This document shows, piece by piece, positions 1-11,314 of a stretch of 64,000 bases of DNA. Numbering within the stretch: the stretch's first letter is position 1; the number at the start of each line of letters is the position of its first letter. Below the pieces are notes generated by a model. The model searched no databases. It saw only the letters and a list, made by a program, of their open reading frames with translations, and was not told the origin of the DNA. This stretch comes from Acanthosepion esculentum (Eukaryota; Mollusca; Cephalopoda; Sepiida; Sepiidae): positions 85,787,073 to 85,851,072 of the forward strand of contig OZ038510.1 in NCBI GenBank assembly GCA_964036315.1, in the 5' to 3' direction. Both the position numbers and the translations under genes were made by a program.

Positions 1-30
1 TACTTTCCACTTTAAGAGGGTTATTTCTGT

Positions 31-490
31 TTACTGGGACTATAAAATGACACTATACGCTAACCTTGTATTCTCAGTTGAATAAAGCGTTCTCAAAGCT
101 TACACCTCCGTACTTTTGTCATTCCACTAGTGTAAATCGAACCTTTGTCTAGCTCTTTGATACGAGTATCAATCGGGCCTATATTTACATTTTTAACTCT
201 CGTTTAAACCGGACCAATGTCTACTGGTCCTCGATATGACAATAAACTACATCCGACAGCAAATCGGAACTTTGTCTACCTTTTTTACTCTAGTTTAAAC
301 CGAATCTATGTCTTGTTTCTCGACACTTGTTATGAATAATCAAGAGTGCTCTCTCCTTGTTTTGTTGCTCTCTTCTTTGAGAGATCTATTTTTATTTACT
401 GGGACTATAAAAGGACAGTATACGCGAACCTTGTATTCTTAAGTGAATAAAGCTTTCTCAAAGCCTACAGATGCGTACTTTTGTCATTAC
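31..490 (+). repeat. LTR-like block, duplicated promoter/polyA segment
   Basis: Two near-identical segments of about 95 bp lie at 31-123 and 396-490, offset by 365 bp. Each carries a TATA-like 'actataaaa' followed about 40 bp later by 'gaataaag', a possible polyadenylation signal, and ends in 'gtacttttgtcatt'. This TATA-plus-AATAAA order is what an LTR R/U5 region looks like. The spacer (135-320) also holds two diverged copies of 'aaatcgaacctttgtcta' and of 'gtttaaaccg'. No reverse transcriptase, tRNA primer site or TG...CA ends can be seen, so a tandemly duplicated solo-LTR fragment is only the best guess. Confidence 0.4.
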
Positions 491-589
491 AAACAAATCT
501 TGTAAAAATGTATTATTCATCAATAGTCTACATAATATATTTTATGCATAAAATTTTTCTGATTAAATACTTGGCTGTCCTGTTTGTTC

Positions 590-1184
590 AAAAATAAATT
601 AATCATATAAATTCTCCGATAACTCATCCTCAAAACTAATAAGCCCTATAAAAAAAAAAATTCTCCAATTTTCATGAAATTAAATAAGTAGTGTGTAACA
701 GATGTACAAAATAATATTTTAAAAAAGATACTCTAAAAAAAAAATATTCTTAAAAAAATAATTTCATTCATTTTTAAAGAAATGCTGAAAGTTTCATTAA
801 AATCCAACAATTACTTGATTTTTGCAAGAATTTCCAAATCAATGTTTTTTAACCGCAAAAAAAAGACGCTAAAATTTCCTATACAAATTTATGGTCATGC
901 AAGAAAAATTGAACATTTTAGCCAAAATTTTGATGGTTTTATAGTTAAGTCATACATTTTAGATGCATCAAGGGTGGTCTTCAGTGATGCACTGTTCTCA
1001 TCTCCGATTTCGGGTTTCGCATCATATCGGCTCCAACAGCAACCCCGACCTATAAATATAGTTAAAAATTACTTTGGTCTTTCCTTTTAATAATAACATA
1101 ATGATTTTGATGATATAACATTTTTTATTAAGTTTGGGGAATTTTTTCATCATATATTCTCATTTCTTATCGAATCTTTGGAGA

Positions 1185-1187
<3 letters not shown>
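590..1187. repeat. Dispersed AT-rich repeat A, copy 1
   Basis: The stretch from about 660 to 1180 aligns by eye with 28700-29135: shared blocks include 'aaaatccaacaatta', 'tgatttttgc', and the region ending 'tattaagttt...cgaatctt'. An open frame at 782-1090 is not conserved in the second copy (several indels), so I read it as a non-coding interspersed repeat rather than a gene. Family unknown. Confidence 0.5.
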
Positions 1188-1250
<63 letters not shown>

Positions 1251-1329
1251 GGACAAAGTCCGACAATTATTTAAAGACATTTTTATGTTTAACATTGTTT
1301 TTTATAGATACAAGTATGTAAGTAAATGC

Positions 1330-1400
<71 letters not shown>

Positions 1401-1468
1401 TTGTATCTATAAAAACAATGTTGAACATAAAAAGGTCTTTAAATAATTGTCGGACTTTGTCCATTTCA
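1188..1468. repeat. Inverted pair of SINE-1 tails flanking (TA)n
   Basis: A (TA)n tract (1188-1245) is followed by a SINE-1 3' tail in minus orientation (1246-1333, starting 'gaaatggacaaagtccg'), a second (TA)n tract (1334-1399), and the same tail in plus orientation (1400-1468, ending 'cggactttgtccatttc'). The arms pair over about 65 bp, so the block could form a large hairpin with the TA tract as loop. The two frames at 1249-1464 are low-complexity translations and not genes. Confidence 0.75.
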
Positions 1469-1811
1469 TGTGTGACGTCATTTGTTTAGATTTGATACGC
1501 CATGAGCAGTTATGAATGTACGTGAGAGATTCATGGAAGATTGAAGTTTAAAAGCACTAAATTCGACCTTGCCAACCGAACGATCCTCAGTGGCCAATCG
1601 GTTAAGGCACGTCAGGCTATATGACGGTTCCGTATAGGATACTGGTTCGAATCCTGTCGGAGGACGAATATTTTCTATGAAAATTACTCGGACATTCAGG
1701 CCGGTAAATGTCATTTAATACTGTTTATTATAAACAGACCATTTACTTAAATACTTGTATCTATAAAAACAATGTTAAACATAAAAATGCCTTTTATATA
1801 TATATATATAT
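1469..1811 (+). mobile_element. SINE-1, tRNA-derived, near-complete copy
   Basis: A tRNA-like head lies at 1582-1666: an A-box-like 'tggccaatcggttaaggc', a stem-loop 'cgtcaggctatatgacg' where the anticodon arm would be, a B box 'ggttcgaatcc' at 1643-1653, and a 3' 'ggaggac' that can pair with the 5' 'tcctc'. A body follows, with 'ggacattcaggccggtaaatg', then a tail 'acttgtatctataaaaac' that ends in (TA)n. The 5' flank (from about 1490) also matches other copies, so the unit exceeds 300 bp. Pol III transcription is expected from the boxes; mobility would need a LINE partner. Confidence 0.75.
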
Positions 1812-1939
1812 GGGCATCGTCTGCGAGAAAAAGAGTACAACGACGCAATTCACTCCGCCATAAATTTTGATGTCAAAAACGGTTGCTGAAACATTAGGTT
1901 TATAAATCCCAAAAATTCATACGCAAATGTCTTCAATGA

Positions 1940-2143
1940 CACATGGCCCAGTGGATAAAGACTTCGGTCAGGTTTGACGTTGGATGTGAGTTCAAAGATT
2001 TGAGTTAAATGGAAATAATGAGATATCCGGAAGAGGCACGTGGAACTAGAACTGTTTACAGTTCCTAAAGAAGCCTGGAGCGTACGACGGCCGATGCGGA
2101 AACTTTGTGAATATGAGGATAACACGCCGAATAATGTAAATAT
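1940..2143 (+). mobile_element. SINE-3, tRNA-derived, copy split by mariner
   Basis: The head 'catggcccagtggataaag' resembles an A box; the B box is decayed ('gagttcaaagat'). The 3' domain contains 'gcctggagcgtacgacggcc' (a degenerate GGCCG-loop-CGGCC hairpin) and 'tatgaggataac...gaataatgtaaata'. The same order is seen on the minus strand at 23530-23860. The mariner at 2146 is inserted at the TA that ends the tail. Confidence 0.6.
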
Positions 2144-2145
2144 TA

Positions 2146-3420
2146 GGTCATCCCATAAGTTCTGTCCGAATTTTAAATTTTGTTAAAATGAACGAAATTT
2201 AAAGAGTATTTTATAATGTCTAATGGAGATGAACATTATTTTTATGTTTAGATGCATTTAAACTGATCAAATTTTATTTCAGAGAACAATAAAAATTAAA
2301 TTTTGTTTGATTAAAACCCTGCTAACATGGAAGTACCCAAGAATCATTTGAGGCACATAATGCTTTATGAGTTCAAGAAAGGAAACTCAGCAGCCGAAGG
2401 GGCTAGAAACATTCACTCAGGAGAGGAATGTGTGAATGAAAGAACTTGCAGAAGATGGTTTGCAAAATTCAGAGGTGGAGATTTCACCCTTGAAGATGAA
2501 GATCGAACCGGACGTCCAGTTGAGTTTGATGAAAAGCTTCTTGAAGCAGCCCTTGAAGAAAATCCTCCTTTATCAGTTGACGAATTGGCAGTGGTTCTCA
2601 GTTCAAACCATACAACTGTTCATCGTCATTTCAACAACTTGGAAAAGTTCCTAAACTTGGAAAATGGGTGCCTCATGAATTGTCTGAAAACAACCTCAAA
2701 TCCTGAGTTGACATCTGCTCTTCTCTCCATTCTCGCCAACTTGTTTCACCTTTTTTGGATAGACTTGTGACTGGCGACGAAAAATGGATCTTTTATCGAA
2801 ATGTTAAGCGTCGTAGATAGTGGCTTGTTAAAGGGGAAGGACCCCAGCCACAGCCGAGAAGGGAACTTCATGGGCAAAAGTTTCTTCTTTCAATCTGGTG
2901 GGATTGCCAAGGAATAATCCACTTTGAATTCTTGCCACCTAATGCAACAATTAATGCTCAAATATACTGTCAGCAATTAGAGCGTTTGAACCAAGCTTTG
3001 AGGAAAAAAAGACCTGCTCTAGTGAATCGAAAACGGGTGATGTTTCATCAGGACAATGCGCGACCACACACAGCAAGAATCACGTCACAAAAGATCGAAG
3101 AACTTGGTTGGGAGAAAATTCCTCATCCACCTTATTCTCCCGACCTTGCTCCTTCAGACTACCATTTGTTTCGTAGCTTACAGAATCATTAGGAAGAAAC
3201 AGCTTTTGTAACACGGGAAGAGGTTAAAACTGACATTTGTGAGTTCTTCGAATCAAAGCCAAAAGAAGTTTACAGTAATGGAATTAGTAAGCTTGTTAAT
3301 AGATGGAAGGAAGTCATAGATAATCAGGGAAAATACATTGTTGATTGAATCTGTAATTAAATGTAACATTTGGTCACTCGTTTCAAAATTCAAAATTCGG
3401 ACAGAACTTATGAGATGACC
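2146..3420 (+). mobile_element. Mariner transposon (DD34D), full-length, dead
   Basis: Terminal inverted repeats are visible: 'ggtcatcccataagttctg' at 2146 and its imperfect complement ending at 3420 ('cagaacttatgagatgacc'), matching over about 35 bp. The element is preceded by TA (2144-2145); the 3' side has TG, probably a decayed TA target duplication. The length of about 1.28 kb is typical for mariner. It sits in the 3' tail of SINE-3, so it is younger than that copy. Confidence 0.9.
2327..3347 (+). pseudogene. Mariner transposase, frameshifted
   Basis: The N-terminus (2327-2660) has the mariner paired helix-turn-helix domain, with motifs such as CVNERTCRRWFAKFRGGDF, DRTGRPVEFD and TTVHRH. 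The catalytic half has TGDEKWIFY near 2773 (first Asp), FHQDNARPH near 3045 (second Asp) and PYSPDLAPSDYH (third Asp), 34 residues apart, i.e. DD34D. A frame change near 2645-2660, an in-frame TAG near 2818 and another at 3190 break the gene. Recognisable C-terminal coding continues to about 3347. No functional transposase can be made. Confidence 0.88.
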
Positions 3421-3734
3421 TGATAAAAATAAATACCCTTACACATGCAGAAAAAAACAGATCCACACAATTTATATACCATATATATTACCAGCAAAAA
3501 TGTAATTGTTATTCAAATACAAAGATGCACATCTAAGTAATTATATAAATAAATATTATAAATGTAAATATATATCTAATCAGGACTGTTGCTATGGTTA
3601 CCAAACTAAAACGCGTACACACACTAAGTTATAACGTTATCGCTCACTTTCGTTACTGTTTATAACAGTAGTTGGAAGGAAAGTGTGTAGAATGTGGTCG
3701 ACTCATCATATCGCAGAGATTTCATCACAGCAGT

Positions 3735-3915
3735 TTCATCACTATCTTTGCCCGATCTCACCTCTTGCGATTTCATCTTTCCGAAAATCAAATACCACTT
3801 GAAAGGGAAAAGATTTCAAGACGTCGAAAAAGTCCAAGAGTGTGCGACGAGACAGCGGTTCGGGATCTCAAAAAAAGGACTTCGAGGAATGCTTCCATCA
3901 TTGGAAATGGCGCTT

Positions 3916-3933
<18 letters not shown>
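3735..3933 (+). pseudogene. Mariner-like transposase C-terminal fragment
   Basis: Pieces in two frames give LPDLTSCDFIFPKIKYHLKG, KRFQDVEKVQE and DFEECFHHWKWR. This order matches the C-terminus of mariner transposases (third Asp, 'LKGKRF', then 'CFxxWxxR'). Frameshifts interrupt it. The last 18 bases (3916-3933) are the seed of the inverted motif ladder that follows. Confidence 0.7.
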
Positions 3934-4707
<774 letters not shown>

Positions 4708-4839
4708 TTTCACATAATGTTTATTTTCCTAAGTACTTTCAATCTCATCTGACGCCATCTTCAGGGGCTTAAAATAACTGTGGACGTGTATACAGTAGCT
4801 ACCTAAATTCTAAATATTTTTTTCATTGTTCGTTTACAG

Positions 4840-4863
4840 CGTTCCAAAATACGAATGTGCAAG
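4840..4863 (+). other. Candidate 24-nt microexon
   Basis: A pyrimidine-rich tract 'ttttttcattgttcg' ends in 'tttacag', a consensus 3' splice site. Exactly 24 bases later comes 'aag|gtgagtaac', a near-perfect 5' splice site. In the first frame the segment reads RSKIRMCK without a stop, and 24 is a multiple of three. Microexons of this size are known in animal neural genes. No flanking exon is seen in the window, so a chance match cannot be excluded. Confidence 0.25.
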
Positions 4864-5019
4864 GTGAGTAACTTTTGTAATTTTTTACTTTAATATTTAA
4901 TATTCTACAGCCACCAAGAAATTAATCCGTGGACTTGAAAAGATTAAAACTTAAATAAATTATTTAGACGTCTAAATTATTTAACCAAACCTGCCTGAAG
5001 GAAAATATGCTGGCTAAAT

Positions 5020-5170
5020 AAATAAATATATATATGTGTGTGTATGTGTGTATGTGTGTGTGTGTATATCATGCGAAACATACATACACGCACGAAAAAT
5101 TTCACGTACGTATAAATATATTTCTTACACGGTTGTTATAAATACAGTGCTCAATGTTATGAGATAGAGC

Positions 5171-5223
<53 letters not shown>

Positions 5224-5250
5224 CTGTCTGTGTGTCTGTGTGTATAGGTA

Positions 5251-5318
<68 letters not shown>

Positions 5319-5343
5319 CTGTGTGTGACTGTGTGTATAAGTA

Positions 5344-5412
<69 letters not shown>
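5020..5412. repeat. Compound (TG)n/(TA)n microsatellite
   Basis: Two tandem units each run from a TG/TCTG-rich part into 'gtatgatatata' and then (TA)n, at 5210-5304 and 5305-5411. A further TG-rich tract lies at 5033-5068. The two overlapping frames here are low-complexity translations. Confidence 0.9.
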
Positions 5413-5417
<5 letters not shown>

Positions 5418-5560
5418 AAAAAAGAAAGTAACAGTAAGATATATAATCCGGTGTTCTTAATTGATATTTTTATTTTTACAAAACGGTGCTCAATGTAAAT
5501 TTACAGAGCATAAATGTTATAAATTAACTGATTTAAAATATGGTTTCTTCGCTACGCAGG
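5412..5560. repeat. Dispersed repeat E, copy 1
   Basis: The block with 'ataatccggtgttctt', 'aaaacggtgctcaatg' and 'atggtttcttcgctacg' aligns with 51355-51480 and partly with 15090-15160. It begins at the end of a (TA)n tract, as does the 51-kb copy. Family unknown. Confidence 0.5.
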
Positions 5561-5625
5561 AATTACGATGTTTCAATAACCGAAGCTAAAACCTTCAAAT
5601 TTAATTATATAATTAATTTAAAAGC

Positions 5626-5694
5626 ATTAGTTCTGTTTCATCTTCAAGCCAAAATTCGCTTTAAGATGAAACAGAACTAATTAATCAGTTAATT

Positions 5695-5746
<52 letters not shown>
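5626..5746. repeat. Perfect 19-bp hairpin next to (TA)n
   Basis: 'attagttctgtttcatctt' at 5626-5644 is exactly complementary to 5663-5681, with an 18-bp loop. The flanks extend the pairing weakly. (TA)n follows at 5698-5746. Likely a small palindromic element. Confidence 0.75.
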
Positions 5747-5750
<4 letters not shown>

Positions 5751-6150
5751 AAGAGCTTATAGTTGTTCTAACGAGAGAAAAGTGTGTATATTAAAAAGAA
5801 GGGAGAAACCGCAAACGTTTTTGGTTTTAATGTGGATTTTTTTTAAATTATTATGCTTTATTTTCCATAATTTTGCTACACGCGTTTCCGGTTTTGCGAC
5901 CGTCATCAGGCAAAGGGTGGAGATTTCCACATATTATTAAAAATAATTAATTTTTTTCTTCATATTTTTCGATGTTAAATATTCTCGATATGACACATTC
6001 ACGTTTTTGTGTTAGTGATCCAAACGTCTTTCTTGAACTGGCAGTGAAAGGTTCTGCGCGAAGGGTTATAAAACAATTAAGATTGGTTCGAGACATGATG
6101 GATTAGTTATCGGCATTCTTATCTTTTAATGACCACTGTGTGTTCTTAGA
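5747..6150. other. Unique sequence, no gene seen
   Basis: Mixed AT-rich DNA. 5880-5930 carries 'gtttccggttttgcgacc' followed by 'gtcatcaggc', which resembles the hairpin-plus-'cttcaggtg' ends of SINE-3 copies. Nothing else recognised. Confidence 0.3.
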
Positions 6151-6179
6151 TCTATTTCCATTTTCGTGTGCTTTTGTCA

Positions 6180-6519
6180 GCATGAGTGTATATATGTGTA
6201 TATCCCCTATCCATACATACACACTGTCTCACTACGCGGAATCAGTGAACACATCTGTACACCCACCCACACTTACACACACACATACACAAACACATAA
6301 ACACACACACACACATACCGTCCCATTACAAGGAATCAGTATATATACACACACACACACATACACACATATGTACATACACATACTTCCCAAGGTACAT
6401 GGAATCAGTATACACATACACATACATACACACACATGTTTGTACACACATGCACACATACTTCCTAAGTTGTGTGGGGTTTGTGTGCGAGCCTTTGAGT
6501 AGTTCTCCTGCTTTTGTCA

Positions 6520-6570
<51 letters not shown>
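6180..6570. repeat. (CA)-rich minisatellite then (TA)n
   Basis: The phrase 'ggaatcagt' recurs at about 6238, 6330 and 6402, each followed by CA/TA-rich DNA, so the block is a degenerate minisatellite of about 70-90 bp units. (TA)n follows at 6526-6570. Confidence 0.7.
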
Positions 6571-6790
<220 letters not shown>

Positions 6791-6977
6791 CATTCGTGCC
6801 CAACGAACACCCGCATGTGAGCGTGCGTGCATGTATGTGAGTGGTTTGATCACTGTACTTGGCCATTATGTGTGCATGCTGTGTGCTTTTGCGTGTGGGG
6901 TCATGATCTATTTAGTTCCGGTTTAAATTTGTTTATGAAGTTTTTTTTTTTGTATTTGTAGGTAAGAATAATTGTCT

Positions 6978-7757
6978 GTTTAATATACTGGCATGATATT
7001 ATATTTACCCTGGTTACATTTGAAGATGTGTTGTGGTACAAAAAGTTTTCTGTTGTCTGGCAACTTTATGTTGCTTTTGTGTAGGGAGACCCTGTTGTTC
7101 AGTTGTTGGCTGATGCCTATATATGACTTCCTGCATTTTGTGCATTTAAGTACATAAATCACATTTTTTGGGAGTTGCTGTTTAAGTTTTTATTTATATT
7201 GAATGTCCTTTTGGGGTTTTTTAAAGTGTAGAAGTTTCCTTCTATAATGATGTCACAAACCCCACATCTTTTTTTGTTGCATTTTGTGACTCCCTGTATT
7301 GTGTGTTGGTTAAATTTGGATGAGGTTAATATGTGTTTTAGATTTTTAGATTGGCATTTGCTTTTAATCATTTTGGTTGTTTTTAGTATATTTTTCAGTT
7401 TATTATTCTTGCTAAGTAGGTCTAGATTTGTTGTAATTTCTGTGAATAATTGTGGATTATTTTTGTTGTATGTTGAGACATATGCTAGAGTTTGTTTGAG
7501 GTTACATTCCTTTTTATTTCCAAGTTGGTCTAGAGTAATTTTGTTTTGCGAGTTCAAACGCTTTGTTTATTAATGTTGTGGGGTAGCTTCGTTTTTTTTT
7601 TTTAGAGTTTTATGCAGTTTTTCTAGGTGGGTTTTTCGGAGATGTTTATCAGTCACTATAGTACACACCCTACATGCTAGAGAATAGGGGATGGATTTTA
7701 GGCAGTTTTTTGGGTGATGGCTCTTGAAATTAAGATATTGTTGGGTGCCTGTAGGTT
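6978..7757 (-). pseudogene. Penelope-like element, RT end and GIY-YIG domain
   Basis: Read on the minus strand from 7757, the frame contains LNFKSHHPKNCLKSIPYS and KRSYPTTLINKAFELAKQ, typical of the end of a Penelope reverse transcriptase. 7557-7159 gives the linker with a CNKKRCGVC zinc-binding cluster. 7162-6980 gives IYVLKCTKCRKSYIG, the GIY-YIG endonuclease start. A single-base shortening of an A run near 7155 shifts the frame between linker and endonuclease. The RT palm is missing (5' truncated), and (CA)n/(TA)n abuts at 7761. Confidence 0.85.
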
Positions 7758-7759
7758 AC

Positions 7760-7760
<1 letters not shown>

Positions 7761-7826
<66 letters not shown>

Positions 7827-7885
7827 AAGATAACAAATCCGTTGGTATATAATCCAAGTGAATCCTAATAATATAAAATATTAAA
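7761..7885. repeat. (CA)n/(TA)n and dispersed repeat F
   Basis: (CA)n at 7761-7792 runs into (TA)n to 7822. The next 60 bp ('aaatccgttggtatataatc') are the reverse complement of 60640-60700, which also abuts (TA)n. Confidence 0.7.
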
Positions 7886-7935
7886 ACTGATGCACTAAAA
7901 GAACTCAATGTATTTATTTTAACAAAGCATATAAA

Positions 7936-8098
7936 TTACATAGAATAGAAATCCAAATTTACCTCATTCGAATAACTATTTCAACCAACCAGAAGTGTGA
8001 AGGAATAAAGTTATTCTTTCATACATCTGATTTGACAATGCCAACGACTTAGTTGAAATACCTATTCGAATGAGATAAATTTGGATTTCTGTTCTATG

Positions 8099-8161
<63 letters not shown>
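7936..8161. repeat. Palindromic element with (TA)n end
   Basis: Arms of about 49 bp at 7936-7984 and 8053-8101 are inverted copies with few mismatches, separated by a 68-bp loop. The right arm runs straight into (TA)n (8101-8161). The architecture is that of a foldback element or MITE sitting at a TA tract. Confidence 0.8.
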
Positions 8162-8165
<4 letters not shown>

Positions 8166-8850
8166 AAGCGTATCACCCCAAGCAAGGCTGGAGGCCACTA
8201 TCACGCAAGGGGTTAAAGAAGGGTTGGAGGAAGAGCAGATAGGAGTGGTAAAGGAGAGGATGTGGTGAAGGAGAAAGACAGTGGGTCGATCAAGGCAAGG
8301 GGGTTACAGAAGATTTGGAGCGAGAGCAGATAGGAATGAAAAATGAAAGGATGTGGGGAAGGGAAGTGGATAGATCAAGGCAACTGGAGATGTCGATTGA
8401 CGCTACACTTAAACCGTTGGAGATTGTATTTGTCAGGGAAACAGTAATAGGGAAGGGAGTTCCATAGGCGAGATGTGCGAGACATGAAGCTATTGGAGTA
8501 GAAGAGACGTCTACATCTAACAGTTTCCACGGTGTAGGGGTGGGAGCGGGATGCCAGCCTCGTGGGGCGTTTAAATTCACGAGGCGTGGGGACAAGCGAA
8601 AGCAGCTCCTCGGAGCAATTACCGTGAAATTACTTGTAAAAAAGGCAGAGCGATGCAACATCGCGTCTGTGAGAGAGCGACTGCAGACGAGATGACAGAT
8701 CAGGGCCAATCACGTTGCCTATCCGTCTCTGGATCTTATCAAGAACCCTGAGGCAAACAGCAGGGGCCCCAGACCATATATGGCAGCAATACTCCATGCA
8801 AGGGCGAATGGTCGATTTATAACAACTGATATCCCAAACATTCATTTATT
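8162..8850 (-). mobile_element. LINE-A (APE-type non-LTR), 3' end
   Basis: The minus strand carries the C-terminal part of a non-LTR polyprotein (YKSTIRPCMEYCCHIWSG, VLDKIQRRIGNVIGPDL, LSHRRDVASLCLFYK, then in another frame the conserved 'LWNSLP..CFPD.YNL' region), with its stop near 8375. The 3' UTR has two tandem units of about 87 bp and ends 'ccagccttgcttggggtga'. A frameshift near 8635 breaks it. The C-terminal motifs resemble the Jockey/CR1 group; the catalytic RT is absent. Confidence 0.85.
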
Positions 8851-8864
8851 TTGTTGGTTCCAAT

Positions 8865-9115
8865 TTCAGTAAAGGAATGTTTATTTAAAATGTATACAAT
8901 ACATTTTTTGTGGCACTAGGTCGAAGCGGAAGTGGGGGAAAGCTGGACCTCACTAACTATCCTAGACCTAGCTAATCTGATTCAGAAGCTACTCATTCTA
9001 CCAATTTCTACACTCTCCGCCAGAATTCATCCTTCTCAATTCAATCCAACATATACGACAATATCGCATATTGACAGGGTCCCTACTACACGTAAAAACA
9101 ACCATGACAAATTTA
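8865..9115. repeat. Dispersed repeat G, solo copy
   Basis: 'gtggcactaggtcgaagcgg' and 'cctagctaatctg' match the tandem units at 16127-16985 ('gtggcacaaggccgaagcgg', 'cttagctagccgc'). Confidence 0.5.
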
Positions 9116-9295
9116 TATGTACAAATTTTCACTTTTTTTTCTTTTTATTATTTTTCTTACAAAAATGTAATAAAATATATTATAAAATGAGGGTTGGAGG
9201 ATAAATCCCTAAAGGAATATCTGTAAAATACTGCCTCCTCAGCAAAAGTGCTCTTTTTTTCTTTTTTTTTGTTGTTTTTTTTATAATCAGTAAGA

Positions 9296-9424
9296 TTATA
9301 AAGGATGTTCCAATAACTTCGAAATTCCAATCACCTGAAGAAGGTCGGAGCGTACAAGGGCCGAAACGTTGTGAATATGACAACGAAAATGAGGATAACA
9401 GTTCGAATAATGTAAATAATAAAA
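9296..9424 (+). mobile_element. SINE-3 3' fragment
   Basis: 'cacctgaagaaggtcggagc' followed by 'gggccgaaacgttgtgaata' and 'gaggataac...gaataatgtaaata' matches the 3' half of SINE-3. The tRNA head is missing. Confidence 0.7.
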
Positions 9425-9425
9425 G

Positions 9426-9672
9426 TAAAGGGTGTTCCAATAACTTGGACCGATTTTAATGTCAATAAAGTTGAAGCGTCTTTTTTTTTTCAGATCTGAT
9501 GGACATCTGGGTGATATTATTTTTCACACATAATTGCCATGACTTAAATAATATGATCCAATAGAGAAATAAATAAATTTTCACCAATAACACTGATTTA
9601 TTTATCGCTGACTCTGATCCGTCTTAATGAAACACCCTTATATATAATCCGTCTTAATGAAACACCCTTTAT
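9426..9672. mobile_element. Candidate MITE of about 245 bp
   Basis: The left end 'aaagggtgttccaataac' and the right end 'gtcttaatgaaacaccctt' are imperfect inverted repeats flanked by TA. There is no coding capacity. An internal 22-bp direct duplication ('ccgtcttaatgaaacaccct') lies at the right end. This fits a non-autonomous Tc1/mariner-type element. Confidence 0.55.
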
Positions 9673-10125
9673 TACTTCTTGGTTTCATCGGAATGTTTTT
9701 TCTTGCCTTGAAGCCAGAACGCCTATTTGTGTATCTGCTTTTGTGTTTTGACATCATTCTTAGTTTGTGAAGTCTTTGTCTTATTACTGTTGCTTTACCT
9801 TGAATATATTGTTTCCTTGCTTAATATTATTTCTTGCCCTGTTCTTTTCTCTTTTTTGTTATCGTTTATTGCAATAGTTATTGTTTATTTTACCAATTAC
9901 ATTTTGACCATGAGCAATTACTCTCGATATATAATTTTCCTTTTTATGTATTTGTCTTTGTATAAACACTTGTCATAGTTTGCTCTCCACAAAACAGATA
10001 TCCAAAATTATCGTTTATCTACTTAATAAAATAAATATTAATTTTAATATTTTATATTTAATAAATTAGAAAAAGTTCAAATGGCTTATCTGGGTAGCTG
10101 ATATTGTGATTTTAAGGTTTAAAAT
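9672..10125. other. AT-rich unique sequence
   Basis: The frame at 9727-9978 is T-rich with a hydrophobic translation and lacks any known motif. I do not support it as a gene. Confidence 0.3.
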
Positions 10126-10460
10126 TGTCCTTGAATACTGATTAAGTTTGGTTTGGTTATTTAATACCGACAGAATTTTTATTGCTGGTAATATTTTTCC
10201 TCAGAAATGTATCGCTGGTAATATATATATTTTTTAATTTATTGCTATCATAGTGTTTTTAACTCAGTTTGTGGGTTAACTATATGCCCATAGCTGGGAC
10301 CCTAAAAGGTGCTACCACCCCGGGTCAGGGTGGACTTGGGAGCACCAACAATTAAGAGGTGGTTCCACGCTCCTCAATTCCTCCTGATCAGAGGCCTTGC
10401 TGCTGGATGTAGTTCATCGTCTTACCCAGGGCGCCTGATTAAGGTGAACATGACAGAGAC
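10125..10460 (+). repeat. Dispersed repeat D, copy 1
   Basis: 'atagctgggaccctaaaagg', 'accccgggtcagggtgg' and 'cctgatcagaggccttgc' recur in reverse at 26050-26210. The A/T part (tandem 'gctggtaatatttttcc' phrases) recurs at 26280-26450. So the repeat is more than 300 bp and includes a short internal tandem. Confidence 0.65.
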
Positions 10461-11290
10461 ATTGATGAAAAAGCGCTAAAATAAGTGATCAAATACAAAG
10501 GAAGATATTTGAAACGGACTAAGGCGCCATATCCCTTCGTCAACTATTTTGTTTTTATTTATTTTGTTACATTGGATTGGAAAGTCACATTTAATTTTGA
10601 TTTATTAAATAATAATTAAATTACCATTTCATAAATTATTAAGTTACTTCTATCATGGTATTTTATTTTATTTTATTTTTTTATTTTTGCATCTTCGAAA
10701 GGTAAATAGAAGTCAATAAAAATTGCGGAAAATATGTTCACTTCTAACAATTACTAGGTAGCTAAAAAAAAAAAAGCGTTAATTCAGATTTCTAAAAATT
10801 ATGTCATTTATGGTCATCCGTAGTAGCTGTCATCGCTTCGTCATTCAATAATCCATCAATCGTTGGATCAGATGAACAGGACCGATCGTTAATAATTGGT
10901 TGTATATTACTTTTTATGCTATAAGTAAGTAATATTTCTTTCAAATCAGATTAATTTAACTTTAAATTTTCTAATTTTACTAAAATAACGTGTCAGAAAT
11001 TCTTTTAAATATTTTTAAAATCGATAAATTTGTGTTTGTTTACAAATTTCTTAAAATTAAGGAAATGGCCGCTTTTAAGAAAATTTAAGAATTTGAAATT
11101 AAATTTGACATTCCAATGTATATAGTTTCTATCTGAAATACACCAGAATTGTTTACTTAATGGAAATAATAAATTTAATGATTAAACTTTCAAGTAAAGC
11201 TAAAATGAAATCTTCAAGAATGTTTTTTTCGTTTTAAAAAATTCATTTTAAACTTAGGTATCGAAAATTTATGCCGAAAAAAATGGAGGT
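10460..11290. other. AT-rich unique sequence
   Basis: No coding motif, tandem repeat or known element could be recognised in this stretch. Confidence 0.3.
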
Positions 11291-11314
11291 AACTACAGTT
11301 TCGAGATAGACCTC

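Noticed and set aside
1580..1666. A functional tRNA gene
   Set aside because: A and B boxes are present, but the anticodon loop lacks the usual T before the anticodon, the acceptor stem pairs poorly, and the unit recurs with shared flanks and tail, so it is a SINE head.
9727..9978. Membrane protein gene of 83 aa
   Set aside because: The hydrophobic translation follows from T-rich DNA; there is no conserved feature or neighbouring exon.
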